Both the position numbers and the translations under genes were made by a program. Positions 6,183 to 13,907 of a stretch of 19,420 bases of DNA are shown here, one piece after another. Within the stretch, counting starts at the first letter, position 1. Each line of letters starts with the position of its first letter. Origin of the DNA: an uncultured Blautia sp. (GTDB taxonomy: Bacteria > Bacillota > Clostridia > Lachnospirales > Lachnospiraceae); assembly GCA_934378195.1 (NCBI GenBank), contig CAKRPO010000044.1, forward strand, positions 1 to 19,420. Reading direction: 5' to 3'. The notes beneath the pieces are model-generated. The model was not told the origin of the DNA and searched no databases. It saw only the letters and a program-made list of their open reading frames with translations.

Positions 6183-7217
6183 TTATGCTCTTTCCATTGC
6201 TTCTTTGTAATCTTTTGTATCTGTGAAGATCTCGTTCTTCCACGGGTTCTTTTTCTGTACTTTTGCGCGCTTCAGGATGTATGCGAAAACGAATACATTC
6301 ACTGCGAAGGACAGTACGGAAATGATTCCCTGTGCAGTCGGTTCTGCGATAGTCGGCATGCTGCTTCCCATTGCTGCTGCGATGCCACCCTGTCCGTATA
6401 CAGAAGTGACTGTTGTGAAACGGCTTGCATCCTGGAACAGCGGGAATACCTGCGCGAACATGCACCAGAGTGCCAGCGTGTTGGCGCGGTTCTGTATCCA
6501 GCCGCCTTTATTCCAGAGTGCTGCTGCAAAGGTAGGTGCAAGAAGAAGTGCCAGTCCGCAGTACCAGGAATGTGTCGGCAGGTTCAGATATGTATATTGG
6601 AAATTCCAGATATCATATGCAAGGACATATACCCAGATCATGTCCGGCCAAAGCATATCTTTTTTGTCTTTTGAGGAATAGATTCCCCACCAGCCTGTCA
6701 TACAGAAAATGTTCAAAATACCGGCCAGTCCGTTTAATACGTTCCACCAGCCACCGTAAAGCCATACGCCTTCGGAAGAAAGCCACCAGCCACCTGCCAG
6801 CGAACCGGCACGGACTGCTGATTCGAAGTCTGATGCTACTGCGATCAGGATATTGATTGCAACAATGATAAACGGAAAAGCTTTAAATCCATGAGATTTT
6901 CCAAGTTTTCCCCAGTGGTATTTCAGTATCATAAATCCGATACATCCTGCTGTTGCTGCATACAGCTTTGCATAATGGAACCAGCTGTTCATGTGCACAT
7001 ATGTATCATTATTCAGTGCCCAATCGGCTCCCATCGCTGCGCCAACATAAATAGCGATAAAGTACACGCTAAGTGCTGCAGGAAGGATCAGGAAACAGGC
7101 AATACCGCCCGCTTTGGATCTTCTTGCGATTTCATTCATTACGACAAGTCCGGCAAATACCAGCAGCCATCCAAGAAGCTGCCATTCGGCTGTCTCTCCG
7201 TAGATTTGAAAAAACAT
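6183..7217 (-). CDS. DUF5692-like polytopic membrane protein
   Basis: This 344-residue protein has about eight or nine hydrophobic segments, roughly at 12-30, 38-62, 80-99, 112-130, 155-180, 190-208, 218-236, 246-262 and 292-316. It has no cleavable signal. It is unusually rich in Trp and Tyr (for example GGWWLSSEGVWLYGGWW at 142-158), and the C-terminus is basic and then acidic and cytoplasmic-looking. I recognise it tentatively as the DUF5692 family, which has no known function. It is the last gene of the operon, 23 bp after hypA and just before the terminator. The context suggests either a transporter feeding the pathway or a membrane partner for the large redox protein. The aromatic-rich membrane face could equally hold a quinone or hydrophobic ligand; that is speculation. 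Confidence 0.75.
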   Translation of the reverse strand: MFFQIYGETAEWQLLGWLLVFAGLVVMNEIARRSKAGGIACFLILPAALSVYFIAIYVGAAMGADWALNNDTYVHMNSWFHYAKLYAATAGCIGFMILKYHWGKLGKSHGFKAFPFIIVAINILIAVASDFESAVRAGSLAGGWWLSSEGVWLYGGWWNVLNGLAGILNIFCMTGWWGIYSSKDKKDMLWPDMIWVYVLAYDIWNFQYTYLNLPTHSWYCGLALLLAPTFAAALWNKGGWIQNRANTLALWCMFAQVFPLFQDASRFTTVTSVYGQGGIAAAMGSSMPTIAEPTAQGIISVLSFAVNVFVFAYILKRAKVQKKNPWKNEIFTDTKDYKEAMERA

Positions 7218-7240
7218 ACTCTTTACTCTCCCTCTTTTGT

Positions 7241-7585
7241 TTATTCTACTTCTATTTCCTTAATGTTGAACTCATTTCCCTGCAATAAATAGGTATGCTC
7301 ACTTCCGCAATGTGGACAGGTTTTTCCATGTTTTACCGTCGGATATGTCTGCTTGCAGTCTTCACAATACGTGAGTGCAGGTAATGTTTCCACCACTAAT
7401 TCAGATTCATCGAACAGAGGCCGTTTTTTTGCAGCCCATGTCCAGCAATTCTGTAAATAGGACTCGATCACTGTCGAGACCTCTCCCAGTTCAAGTGTGA
7501 CTTTTCGTACATGTGTCACTTTATTTTCAGCGGCCACCTTTTCCAGATGATCCATGATATGAAAAGTTACTCCAAGCTCGTGCAT
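7241..7585 (-). CDS. hypA: Nickel-insertion protein HypA
   Basis: At 114 residues this is the usual length for HypA. It begins with MHE, the N-terminal nickel ligand motif (H2, with E3), and contains the zinc-finger pairs C74-x2-C77 and C90-x2-C93 (CEDC and CPHC) that place the structural zinc. HypA accepts nickel and, with HypB, passes it to a metalloenzyme precursor, classically the large subunit of a [NiFe]-hydrogenase and in some species urease. A good site (AAAGGAG) lies seven bases before ATG. It sits 37 bp after the flavoprotein gene and 23 bp before the membrane-protein gene. No hydrogenase or hypCDEF gene is present in the window, so its client here is not obvious. Confidence 0.93.
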   Translation of the reverse strand: MHELGVTFHIMDHLEKVAAENKVTHVRKVTLELGEVSTVIESYLQNCWTWAAKKRPLFDESELVVETLPALTYCEDCKQTYPTVKHGKTCPHCGSEHTYLLQGNEFNIKEIEVE

Positions 7586-7622
7586 ATTTTTGCTCCTTTA
7601 TCTGAGAGCTGCTGCACAGCTC

Positions 7623-10409
7623 CTATTTTTTCTTTTTGAATTTCACTTTGATTGACTGTTTCACCATGTTCGGAAGAATGTATTTCAGCTTATCTTCCGA
7701 AGCACGCATAATGGAAGCTCCCGGAAGCTCTCTGTGCAGGTGGATTGCGTCAAACATACATTTCGTTGTACAGACACCACATCCAATGCATTTATGCGGG
7801 TCGACAACAGATGCTCCGCAGGACAGACAGCGGGAGGTTTCTTTTTTCACCTGTTCTTCTGTCAGGCTCTGTGACAGATCACGGAAGGTTTTTGCCTGTT
7901 CTTTTACATCTGCTTTTGGCGGAATCTGACGACTGGATGAGTCGTAAGTTTCAACTTTGATATTTTCTTTGTCCAGTTCGATGAAATCACGGCGGTTACG
8001 TCCAATCGTCAGTGTACAATGTTCATGCACATATCGATGCAGGGAAACCGCGCCTTCGCGTCCGGCCGCAATCGCATCAATAGCAAATTTCGGACCTGTA
8101 TAAACGTCACCACCTACGAAGATATCCGGTTCGGAAGTCTGGTAAGTCAGTTTATTAGCAAGTGCACTGCCGTTCGGACGGAGTTCCACATGGAGATTAT
8201 CCAGCATATGTCCCCAATCGATTGCCTGTCCTACTGAGAAAATGACATGGCGGCACGGCACAGTTACTGTATCGTTCTCATCATATTCCGGTGAAAATCT
8301 GCCCTGTGCATCAAATACACGGGTACATTTTTTGAAAACAACACTGCTTACATGACCGTCTTCTTCCAGAACTTCTTTTGGTCCCCAGCCACAGTTCAGC
8401 TCGATTCCTTCTTCGAGTGCTTCTTCGATTTCCTCGTTGCTTGCCGGCATTTTTTCTCTTGCTTCCAGGCAGAACATGGATATCTTCGCATCGGTACATC
8501 TGCTGCTGATTCTTGCTGCGTCAATTGCCACATTTCCACCGCCTACTACAACCACATCACCTTCCAGTGCAAAGCTCTCTTTTGCACCGGCTTTTCTTAA
8601 GAAATCTACCGCAGTATATGCACCTTCGGCATTTTCTCCACTGATTCCCGGTTTTCTTCCCCTCTGACACCCAATTGCAGCATAAAATCCCTTATATCCC
8701 TGCTCTCTCAGGTCTTCGATCGTAACGTCTTTTCCAATTTCCACGCCACAGCGGATTTCCACGCCCAGCTGGCGGATCACATCAATTTCTGCATCCAGGA
8801 GATTTTTTTCCAGTTTGTAAGACGGGATTCCATAACGCAGCATACCGCCCGGTTCCGCATTTTTTTCAAAGATCGTCGGTTTGTATCCGGTCAGTGCAAG
8901 GAAATATGCACAGGATAATCCTGCCGGGCCGGCTCCGATGATCGCTATTTTTTCTTCAAATCCACCTTTCAAGGATGGAATTGTTTTCTTTGGAATGAAA
9001 CGTGTTTCTGCATTCAGATCACGTTCTGCGATAAAACGTTTTACTTCATCGATTGCAACAGCTTCGTCGATTGTGCCTCTTGTGCAGGCATCTTCACAAC
9101 GACGATTGCACACATGTCCGCAGACTGCCGGAAGCGGATTGTCTTTTTTGATCAGTGCAAGTGCATCCTCATAACGGCCTTCTTTTGCAAGCTGAAGATA
9201 ACCCTGTATACCAATATGTGCCGGACAGGCTGTTTTACACGGTGCTGTTCCGGTATCATAGCAATTGATACGGTTGACATCGCGGTAGTTGTGTGACCAC
9301 ATATGCTCGCCCCATGGCTGATCGCCTGGAAGTGGCATCTGCGGATATGTAATCTCACAGCCCTCTTTGTCACAGAGTTTCTGTCCCAGTTTCACAGCAC
9401 CTGCCGGACAGGCTTCTACGCATTTTCCGCATGCAACACAGTTCTGTTTCTCAACTTTTGCGATGTATGCAGAACGGGACATATTCGGCGTATTAAAAAG
9501 CTGTGACGTACGAAGTGCATAACAGACATTTACATTACAGTTACAGATAGCAAAAATTTTATCTTTTCCGTCAATGTTTGTAATCTGATGTACAAAACCA
9601 TTTTCTTCTGCCTGTCTGAAAATCTCCAGAGCTTCTTCTTTTGAAATATATCGTCCGTCTTTCTGTGTCTCCACAACATAGTCTGCCATATCTCCAACTG
9701 CAACGCACCAGCCTTCCGGATCGTCAGCACAGCCTTCATCATGTGTCAGTCGGGAACGACGGCAGGAACATGGACTTGCCGCATATTTGCCCTCATATTT
9801 ACTGAGCCAGTAGGAAATATGTTCCAGATCAACCGATTCATTTTCCATCTCGATTGCTTTTTCCACCGGAATGACATGCATGCCGATTCCTGCTCCGCCC
9901 TCCGGTACAAATGGAGTGATTTTCTCCAGTGGCAGACGGGACATATGTTCAAAAAATGTACCCATTTCCGGATTGGATTCCAGGATTTTTGCATTCATAT
10001 TGAAGAATTCTGCACATCCAGGCACATACATTGGCAGAACATACTGCTTCTCATGTGCAGCATTTTCCCAGTTGTATTCGAGAAGACCTTTGCGCGACAT
10101 CTCTTCCAGAAGTGCCTCACATTTTTTCTCTTCCAGACCGGAAAGTTTTACGATTTCCGGCAGTGTTTTTGGCTTTCTTACTCCAAGCTTCAATGCCAGT
10201 TCTGCTTCCTCATCGGTAAGCACTCCGGCCAGTCCCCAATACTCCGGATCGTTTCTGGTGATCTTTTTAAGGCCCAGCTTCTGTGGAATACGATCCGTGA
10301 TCTTTTTGCCCAGTTTCGCAATTGGCTCACGAAATGGTTCATTCGGATCCGGTGTAAATTCCGGGTACACATAATCCGGATAAAGTTCTTTGTCGAGTTC
10401 TTTTTTCAT
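7623..10409 (-). CDS. Large iron-sulfur flavoprotein oxidoreductase (GltD-like core with extra Fe-S domains)
   Basis: This is a 928-residue soluble protein. Residues 60-125 look like a winged helix (EIVKLSGLEEKKCEALLEEM). Residues 200-300 form a Cys-rich domain with PCSCRRSR (C214, C216), C227, C235 and AICNCNVNVC (C289, C291, C296), as in certain ferredoxin-like proteins. A 4Fe-4S site follows at C324-C327-C330-C334. Residues 385-465 are the N-terminal Fe-S domain of glutamate synthase small subunit / dihydropyrimidine dehydrogenase (C391, C395, C430, C434, C438, C442). FAD binds at GAGPAG (492-497) and NAD(P) at VVGGGNVAID (621-630). A final 4Fe-4S site lies at C874-C877-C880-C884. It should shuttle electrons between NAD(P)H, FAD and ferredoxin-like centres. 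There is no glutamate synthase large subunit beside it. It is cotranscribed with hypB (33 bp before) and hypA (37 bp after). The substrate is unknown. Confidence 0.88.
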   Translation of the reverse strand: MKKELDKELYPDYVYPEFTPDPNEPFREPIAKLGKKITDRIPQKLGLKKITRNDPEYWGLAGVLTDEEAELALKLGVRKPKTLPEIVKLSGLEEKKCEALLEEMSRKGLLEYNWENAAHEKQYVLPMYVPGCAEFFNMNAKILESNPEMGTFFEHMSRLPLEKITPFVPEGGAGIGMHVIPVEKAIEMENESVDLEHISYWLSKYEGKYAASPCSCRRSRLTHDEGCADDPEGWCVAVGDMADYVVETQKDGRYISKEEALEIFRQAEENGFVHQITNIDGKDKIFAICNCNVNVCYALRTSQLFNTPNMSRSAYIAKVEKQNCVACGKCVEACPAGAVKLGQKLCDKEGCEITYPQMPLPGDQPWGEHMWSHNYRDVNRINCYDTGTAPCKTACPAHIGIQGYLQLAKEGRYEDALALIKKDNPLPAVCGHVCNRRCEDACTRGTIDEAVAIDEVKRFIAERDLNAETRFIPKKTIPSLKGGFEEKIAIIGAGPAGLSCAYFLALTGYKPTIFEKNAEPGGMLRYGIPSYKLEKNLLDAEIDVIRQLGVEIRCGVEIGKDVTIEDLREQGYKGFYAAIGCQRGRKPGISGENAEGAYTAVDFLRKAGAKESFALEGDVVVVGGGNVAIDAARISSRCTDAKISMFCLEAREKMPASNEEIEEALEEGIELNCGWGPKEVLEEDGHVSSVVFKKCTRVFDAQGRFSPEYDENDTVTVPCRHVIFSVGQAIDWGHMLDNLHVELRPNGSALANKLTYQTSEPDIFVGGDVYTGPKFAIDAIAAGREGAVSLHRYVHEHCTLTIGRNRRDFIELDKENIKVETYDSSSRQIPPKADVKEQAKTFRDLSQSLTEEQVKKETSRCLSCGASVVDPHKCIGCGVCTTKCMFDAIHLHRELPGASIMRASEDKLKYILPNMVKQSIKVKFKKKK

Positions 10410-10442
10410 CTCTCTTTCCTTTCCCTTTTCTCTGTTTCTTTT

Positions 10443-11111
10443 TTATGATTTCCAGTCAGCAACCTGCTTTTTCAGCCATGTAGTCCATGCTTCTATGCCT
10501 TCTCCTGTCTTTGCGCTGATCGTGAAAATCTCTGCTTTTGGATTTCTCTGATGAATATATTTTTTTACCAGTTCCATATCAAAATCAAAGTACGGAAGTA
10601 CATCAACCTTATTGATCAGAACCGCATCACATACTTCAAACATTAATGGATATTTCAAAGGTTTGTCATGTCCTTCCGGAACGGAAAGAATCATTACATT
10701 TTTGGATGCGCCTGTGTCAAACTCGGCCGGACAGACAAGATTTCCTACGTTTTCAAGAATCGCCAGATCTACATCTTCAATGCCCAAGCCTTCGATTCCC
10801 TGCTCTGTCATTTTTGCATCCAGATGACACATACCGCCGGTGTGCAGCTGAATTGCTTTTGCCCCGGTTTCGGCAATTGCAAGTGCATCCACATCTGAAT
10901 CAATATCCGCCTCCATAACTCCGATACGAAGGTCATCTTTTAAAGCCGCTATCGTTCTTTTCAGAGTCGTCGTCTTACCGGAACCAGGTGACGACATCAG
11001 GTTCATCAGAAAGACACCTTTTTCTTTCAATCTGGTCCGAAGCAGATCTGCCTGTCTGTCATTGTCCGCAAACACGCTTTCTTTAATTTCCAGAATTCTT
11101 ACTTTTTCCAC
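10443..11111 (-). CDS. hypB: GTPase HypB, nickel-insertion factor
   Basis: This 222-residue SIMIBI-class GTPase has a P-loop at SSPGSGKTT (40-48), MEADIDSDVD in the switch region, the nickel/zinc site GGMCH (C95, H96), ENVGNLVCPAEFD, and the guanine motif NKVD near 167. It lacks the N-terminal CxxCGC and His-rich nickel store of the E. coli and Rhizobium forms, so it is the minimal type. It starts with GTG at 11111, preceded by AAAGGA inside the tetR gene, and overlaps tetR by 29 bp, so translation is probably coupled. With HypA it would drive GTP-dependent nickel delivery. Its linkage to a flavoprotein rather than to hydrogenase genes is the odd point. Confidence 0.93.
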   Translation of the reverse strand: MEKVRILEIKESVFADNDRQADLLRTRLKEKGVFLMNLMSSPGSGKTTTLKRTIAALKDDLRIGVMEADIDSDVDALAIAETGAKAIQLHTGGMCHLDAKMTEQGIEGLGIEDVDLAILENVGNLVCPAEFDTGASKNVMILSVPEGHDKPLKYPLMFEVCDAVLINKVDVLPYFDFDMELVKKYIHQRNPKAEIFTISAKTGEGIEAWTTWLKKQVADWKS

Positions 11112-11661
11112 CTGTTTTTATTCCTTTCATCAATATTTCTACCATTTCTTTTTTGGCCTGTTCATAAGTCAGTTCATTCTGGTACAGAATATCTGACTCC
11201 ATAAAACAATATACAGTACCTTTTACCATTGCCATTACTACCGGAATAGAAACTTCTCTTATCAGGCCTTCTTCCATGCCTGTTTTCAGGTACTCTTCTG
11301 CCTGTTTCCATCCATTGTTTACAGATCTCATCAGATGTCGGTATGGCTTCGGATACTTCTCCGCAAGTTCGTAGATTCGGCTCAGTCCAATGTTGTAATA
11401 CCTTTCCGGCAGTGCACACAAAAGCTTCTCCAGTTTCTGTACTACATTCAGACTTACGTCCGCCTCCAGTTCTTCCTGCATACTGTTTAAATCTGCCGCA
11501 TAACGGTCGGCCACCGCTACCAGAACTGCCTGTTTGCTTTCAAAGACTGTGTAAATTGTTTTTTTACTGATTCCAAGCCGCTTCGCCAGATCGTTCATTG
11601 TAAATTTAAGGCCGTTCTGTTTAAATTCCTCAACCGTTGCATCAATAATTTTATCCCGCAT
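11083..11661 (-). CDS. TetR/AcrR-family transcriptional regulator
   Basis: This 192-residue protein has the N-terminal TetR DNA-binding domain at residues 1-50. FTMNDLAKRLGISKKTIYTVF (20-40) is the helix-turn-helix, with the usual K-x-x-IY recognition helix. Residues 55-185 are the helical ligand-binding and dimer domain. GGAGG lies five bases before ATG. It is the first gene of the operon and overlaps hypB, so it almost certainly regulates its own operon. Two inverted repeats at the promoter (11676-11711 and 11738-11743 with 11726-11731) are the candidate operators. The inducer cannot be read from the sequence; it may be the substrate of the flavoprotein or of the membrane protein. Confidence 0.93.
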   Translation of the reverse strand: MRDKIIDATVEEFKQNGLKFTMNDLAKRLGISKKTIYTVFESKQAVLVAVADRYAADLNSMQEELEADVSLNVVQKLEKLLCALPERYYNIGLSRIYELAEKYPKPYRHLMRSVNNGWKQAEEYLKTGMEEGLIREVSIPVVMAMVKGTVYCFMESDILYQNELTYEQAKKEMVEILMKGIKTGGKSKNSGN

Positions 11662-11675
11662 TCAATCCTCCATTC

Positions 11676-11711
11676 GGAAACCCGGAAACTCTTTTCGGTT
11701 TTCCGGTTTCC
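11676..11711 (-). promoter_or_regulatory. Inverted-repeat operator candidate downstream of the tetR promoter
   Basis: GGAAACCCGGAAA (11676-11688) and TTTTCCGGTTTCC (11699-11711) form an imperfect inverted repeat with a one-base bulge. It begins just past the -10 box and covers the transcription start and 5' leader of tetR. This is a common position for a TetR-family operator. It could also act as a leader hairpin. Confidence 0.55.
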
Positions 11712-11714
11712 ATC

Positions 11715-11743
11715 ATTGTAACATTTTGACAAAAAAATGTCAA
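11715..11743 (-). promoter_or_regulatory. Promoter of the tetR-hypB-flavoprotein-hypA operon
   Basis: A perfect TTGACA (-35, 11738-11743) and TACAAT (-10, 11715-11720) lie 17 bp apart on the minus strand, about 55 bp before the tetR ATG. The -35 is itself one arm of a perfect palindrome, TTGACA-N6-TGTCAA (11726-11743), so a dimeric repressor bound there would block polymerase directly. Confidence 0.85.
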
Positions 11744-11775
11744 TCTCAACAAAGAATAAGCATCCTCTCGGAGCG

Positions 11776-11821
11776 TTTTGCTTTATTGGAACATTACGAA
11801 GTAATTTTCTATAAAGCAAAA
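11776..11821. repeat. Nested inverted repeat between operons
   Basis: TTTTGCTTTAT (11776-11786) and ATAAAGCAAAA (11811-11821) are perfect 11-bp arms. Inside them ATTAC-GAA-GTAAT (11793-11805) is a second small palindrome. The outer arm overlaps the T-tract of the neighbouring terminator, so it may reinforce termination or form a cruciform or RNA hairpin between the two operons. The gene-free stretch 11662-11869 holds only this element, the terminator at 11818-11844 and the tetR promoter region. Confidence 0.55.
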
Positions 11822-11844
11822 AGACACCAACCGCAGTCAGTGTC
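11818..11844 (-). terminator. Intrinsic terminator after the AEC remnant
   Basis: GACACTGAC-TGCG-GTTGGTGTC (11823-11844) forms a 9-bp stem with two G-T pairs, followed on the minus strand by TTTTTGC. It lies about 25 bp after the stop codon of the permease remnant. It presumably was the terminator of that gene and now ends the sprT-dinB-Nudix operon. Confidence 0.82.
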
Positions 11845-11869
11845 TCTCTCATCTCAACTATTCTCTCCC

Positions 11870-12013
11870 TCACACAAACATCTCATACAATTCCACCATT
11901 ACCGGCATGGTCGCAATCGACACCAGAGTCGTGAGTACATACAACGAACTCGCATATGCAGCATCTTTATCATACAACTGCGTCATCGATGTTACGGTCA
12001 CGCAGGCAGGTGT
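11870..12013 (-). pseudogene. C-terminal remnant of an AEC-family (auxin efflux carrier-like) permease
   Basis: In the frame ending at TGA (11870-11872) the minus strand encodes about 47 residues. They include TSMTQLYDKDAAYASSLYVL and TTLVSIATMPVMVELYEMF, which match the conserved last two segments of AEC permeases (KDA-x-AS followed by the final S-x-x-T-x-P transmembrane helix). The frame has no start codon of its own, and upstream of 12013 it is replaced by the Nudix gene, whose stop codon overlaps the first codon of the remnant. This is a gene truncated by deletion or by arrival of the Nudix segment, still carrying its old terminator. Confidence 0.75.
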
Positions 12014-12579
12014 TACGGATGTTTGGCTTGAATTTCCCTCAAATACTTCTTCACAACTTCGAATCCACCGCCTGGCACACAGAATTTATCTCTGCATCGT
12101 TTGCATTCCTCGTAGGTTTCTTCAAAGTCAAACCACTCCACAGCCTCTACTTCCTCTTTCTGCAAAACCAGTTTTTCGATATCAACCGGCTGGTCGTAGA
12201 TGTATACGAATGCAAGTTCTTCATCGCGGAACATTTTGCCATGAAACTCTTTTGCAAAGGAGATTGGAAATGTTCCGGCGAAGTGGAGCTGTTCCGGTGT
12301 TGCGTGAATTCCGAGTTCTTCTTCGAGTTCGCGGAGTGCAGATTCGAGAGGTTCATCTCCTGCCTGGATATGTCCTGCGGAAGAAGTGTCAAACATTCCT
12401 GGAAAAGAATCTTTATTCATGGAACGTTTCTGCAGCAGCATCTGTACATGTCCTTCTTTCTCGCGAAGAATCCATATGTGTGCAGTTCGATGCGGAATTC
12501 CTTCTGCATGTGCCTGTTCACGGCTAACGGTTTTTCCTGTCGGTTTCCCATTTTTATCTATAACATCAAATATTTCCAT
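12013..12579 (-). CDS. Nudix hydrolase
   Basis: This 188-residue protein has a Nudix box at 69-91 (GHIQAGDEPLESALRELE then EELGI), with the REL-x-EE core at 83-88 complete and Asp instead of the usual Glu at position 75. The N-terminus (MEIFDVIDKNGKPTGK) and the HRTAHIWIL strand resemble the isopentenyl-diphosphate isomerase-like Nudix branch. Enzymes of this set hydrolyse nucleoside diphosphates linked to another group; the exact substrate is not predictable. GAGGA lies about eight bases before ATG. It starts 36 bp after dinB, so it is probably the third gene of the sprT-dinB operon, where sanitising damaged nucleotides would fit. Its stop overlaps the AEC remnant. Confidence 0.9.
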   Translation of the reverse strand: MEIFDVIDKNGKPTGKTVSREQAHAEGIPHRTAHIWILREKEGHVQMLLQKRSMNKDSFPGMFDTSSAGHIQAGDEPLESALRELEEELGIHATPEQLHFAGTFPISFAKEFHGKMFRDEELAFVYIYDQPVDIEKLVLQKEEVEAVEWFDFEETYEECKRCRDKFCVPGGGFEVVKKYLREIQAKHP

Positions 12580-12615
12580 TTATATTATCCTCGTTTCTAA
12601 ATCTTTTGCCCCAAA

Positions 12616-13863
12616 TTACTCCGTCTTCTCATCCTCATTTTTCATCTGTGCACGTGCTTTTCGCGCAATTCCCGAATTACTGTTCATGATACTGGCACGG
12701 GTAATTTTGTCATTTCCAAACTTCTGGCGAATCGCATCCATTGTCGCATCGAGTTTCCTGTTTCGTTCCTTCTTTTCGTTATCTTCAAATAAAGACAGTT
12801 GTTCAAAACTTTCATCTGTCAGGTTCGTCAATGCAACTCCAATCAGTCGAAGCGGTTCTCCCTTCCAGGATTCTGTAAAAAGTTTTTTGGCTTTTTTGTA
12901 TATCTCATCTGTTGTATCGGTTGCATTCGGAAGTGTTGTCTGATGAGATTTGTTTTTGAAATCCAAGGTTCGAAATGTCACGGATACAGAAATGCACTTC
13001 TTTCCTTTTCGACGCATTCTGGTTGCCACAACATCGCACTGTTCGAGCAGTATCGGGAGTACCTGATTCACCGAAACAATATCATCATTAAAAGTCGTTT
13101 CCACACTAAATCCTTTTGCCTCTTCTGGCTGTGCTTTGACCGGTGAATCATCGATTCCGCAGGCATATCGATACAGCTGATACCCCACTTTCTTTCCCAG
13201 CAATACCTGTATTTCAGTCTCTCTTGCATGTGCCATATCCCCAATCGTATGCATGCCGGCTTCTGTTAATTTCTTCTCAGATGCCTTGCCAAGAAACAAT
13301 AGATCGCGTACTGGTAACGGCCACATTTTGACTGGTATTTCATTCGGAAACAAGGTATGTACTTTATCTGGTTTTTCAAAATCCGATGCCATTTTGGCCA
13401 GCAGTTTATTCGTGGAAATTCCTACATTGACGGTAAATCCAAGCTCATTTTTGATCTTATCTTTAATCTCATGAGCTGTCTGAATCGGATCTGGATAAAT
13501 CAGTGAAGTTCCTGTCATATCAAGAAAAACTTCATCAATAGAAAAAGATTCCATCACAGGCGCATATGATGCACAGATTTCTTTAAACGCCCTGGAACAT
13601 TTGATATAAAGTTCAAAATCGCTTTTGACAATAACAAGCTCCGGACATTTTCGAATGGCCATTGCCATCGGTTCACCTGTCTGTATTCCATACTTTTTCG
13701 CCGGAATAGATTTTGCCACAACGATGCCAGTACGCTTTTTCGGATCACCGCCGATACATGCCGGAATATCTCTCAAATCCTGCAATCCCTGCTTTACTCT
13801 TCGTGCTGACTCCCATGAAAGGAACGCACTGTTCACATCTATATGAAAGATTAGTCGCTCCAT
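12616..13863 (-). CDS. dinB: Y-family DNA polymerase IV (translesion synthesis)
   Basis: This 415-residue protein has the catalytic carboxylates in FHIDVNSAFLSW (D9) and SFSIDEVFLD (D110, E111), and F14 in the steric-gate position. The palm and fingers span 1-170, the thumb with helix-hairpin-helix-like features spans about 175-240, and the little finger spans 245-350. A canonical sliding-clamp peptide QLSLF lies at 355-359, followed by an unusually long basic/acidic tail of 56 residues. It synthesises across damaged bases at low fidelity. The spacing to the upstream SprT-like gene is 44 bp and to the Nudix gene 36 bp. The ribosome site before its ATG is weak (GAGAG about ten bases upstream), which would keep expression low. 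Confidence 0.93.
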   Translation of the reverse strand: MERLIFHIDVNSAFLSWESARRVKQGLQDLRDIPACIGGDPKKRTGIVVAKSIPAKKYGIQTGEPMAMAIRKCPELVIVKSDFELYIKCSRAFKEICASYAPVMESFSIDEVFLDMTGTSLIYPDPIQTAHEIKDKIKNELGFTVNVGISTNKLLAKMASDFEKPDKVHTLFPNEIPVKMWPLPVRDLLFLGKASEKKLTEAGMHTIGDMAHARETEIQVLLGKKVGYQLYRYACGIDDSPVKAQPEEAKGFSVETTFNDDIVSVNQVLPILLEQCDVVATRMRRKGKKCISVSVTFRTLDFKNKSHQTTLPNATDTTDEIYKKAKKLFTESWKGEPLRLIGVALTNLTDESFEQLSLFEDNEKKERNRKLDATMDAIRQKFGNDKITRASIMNSNSGIARKARAQMKNEDEKTE

Positions 13864-13907
13864 ATCTTCACTCTCATTTCCATTGTTTCATTTACGCCCA
13901 CTTGCTC

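Noticed and set aside
7623..10409. Annotation of the flavoprotein as glutamate synthase small subunit
   Set aside because: The GltD module is only the middle third. The extra Fe-S domains, the absence of a large subunit and the hypAB context argue against glutamate synthesis.
9741..10448. A 235-codon plus-strand frame opposite the flavoprotein gene
   Set aside because: It is antisense to a well-supported protein with conserved Fe-S and FAD motifs, and its translation is rich in Phe and Cys in the way typical of reverse-complement artefacts.
6183..11661. A hydrogenase maturation cluster
   Set aside because: Only hypA and hypB are present. No hypC, hypD, hypE, hypF or hydrogenase subunit is visible in the window.
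11726..12600. Long plus-strand reading frames opposite the Nudix gene and the AEC remnant
   Set aside because: They lack ribosome sites, show no family resemblance and lie antisense to clear minus-strand coding sequence. They are shadows of codon bias.
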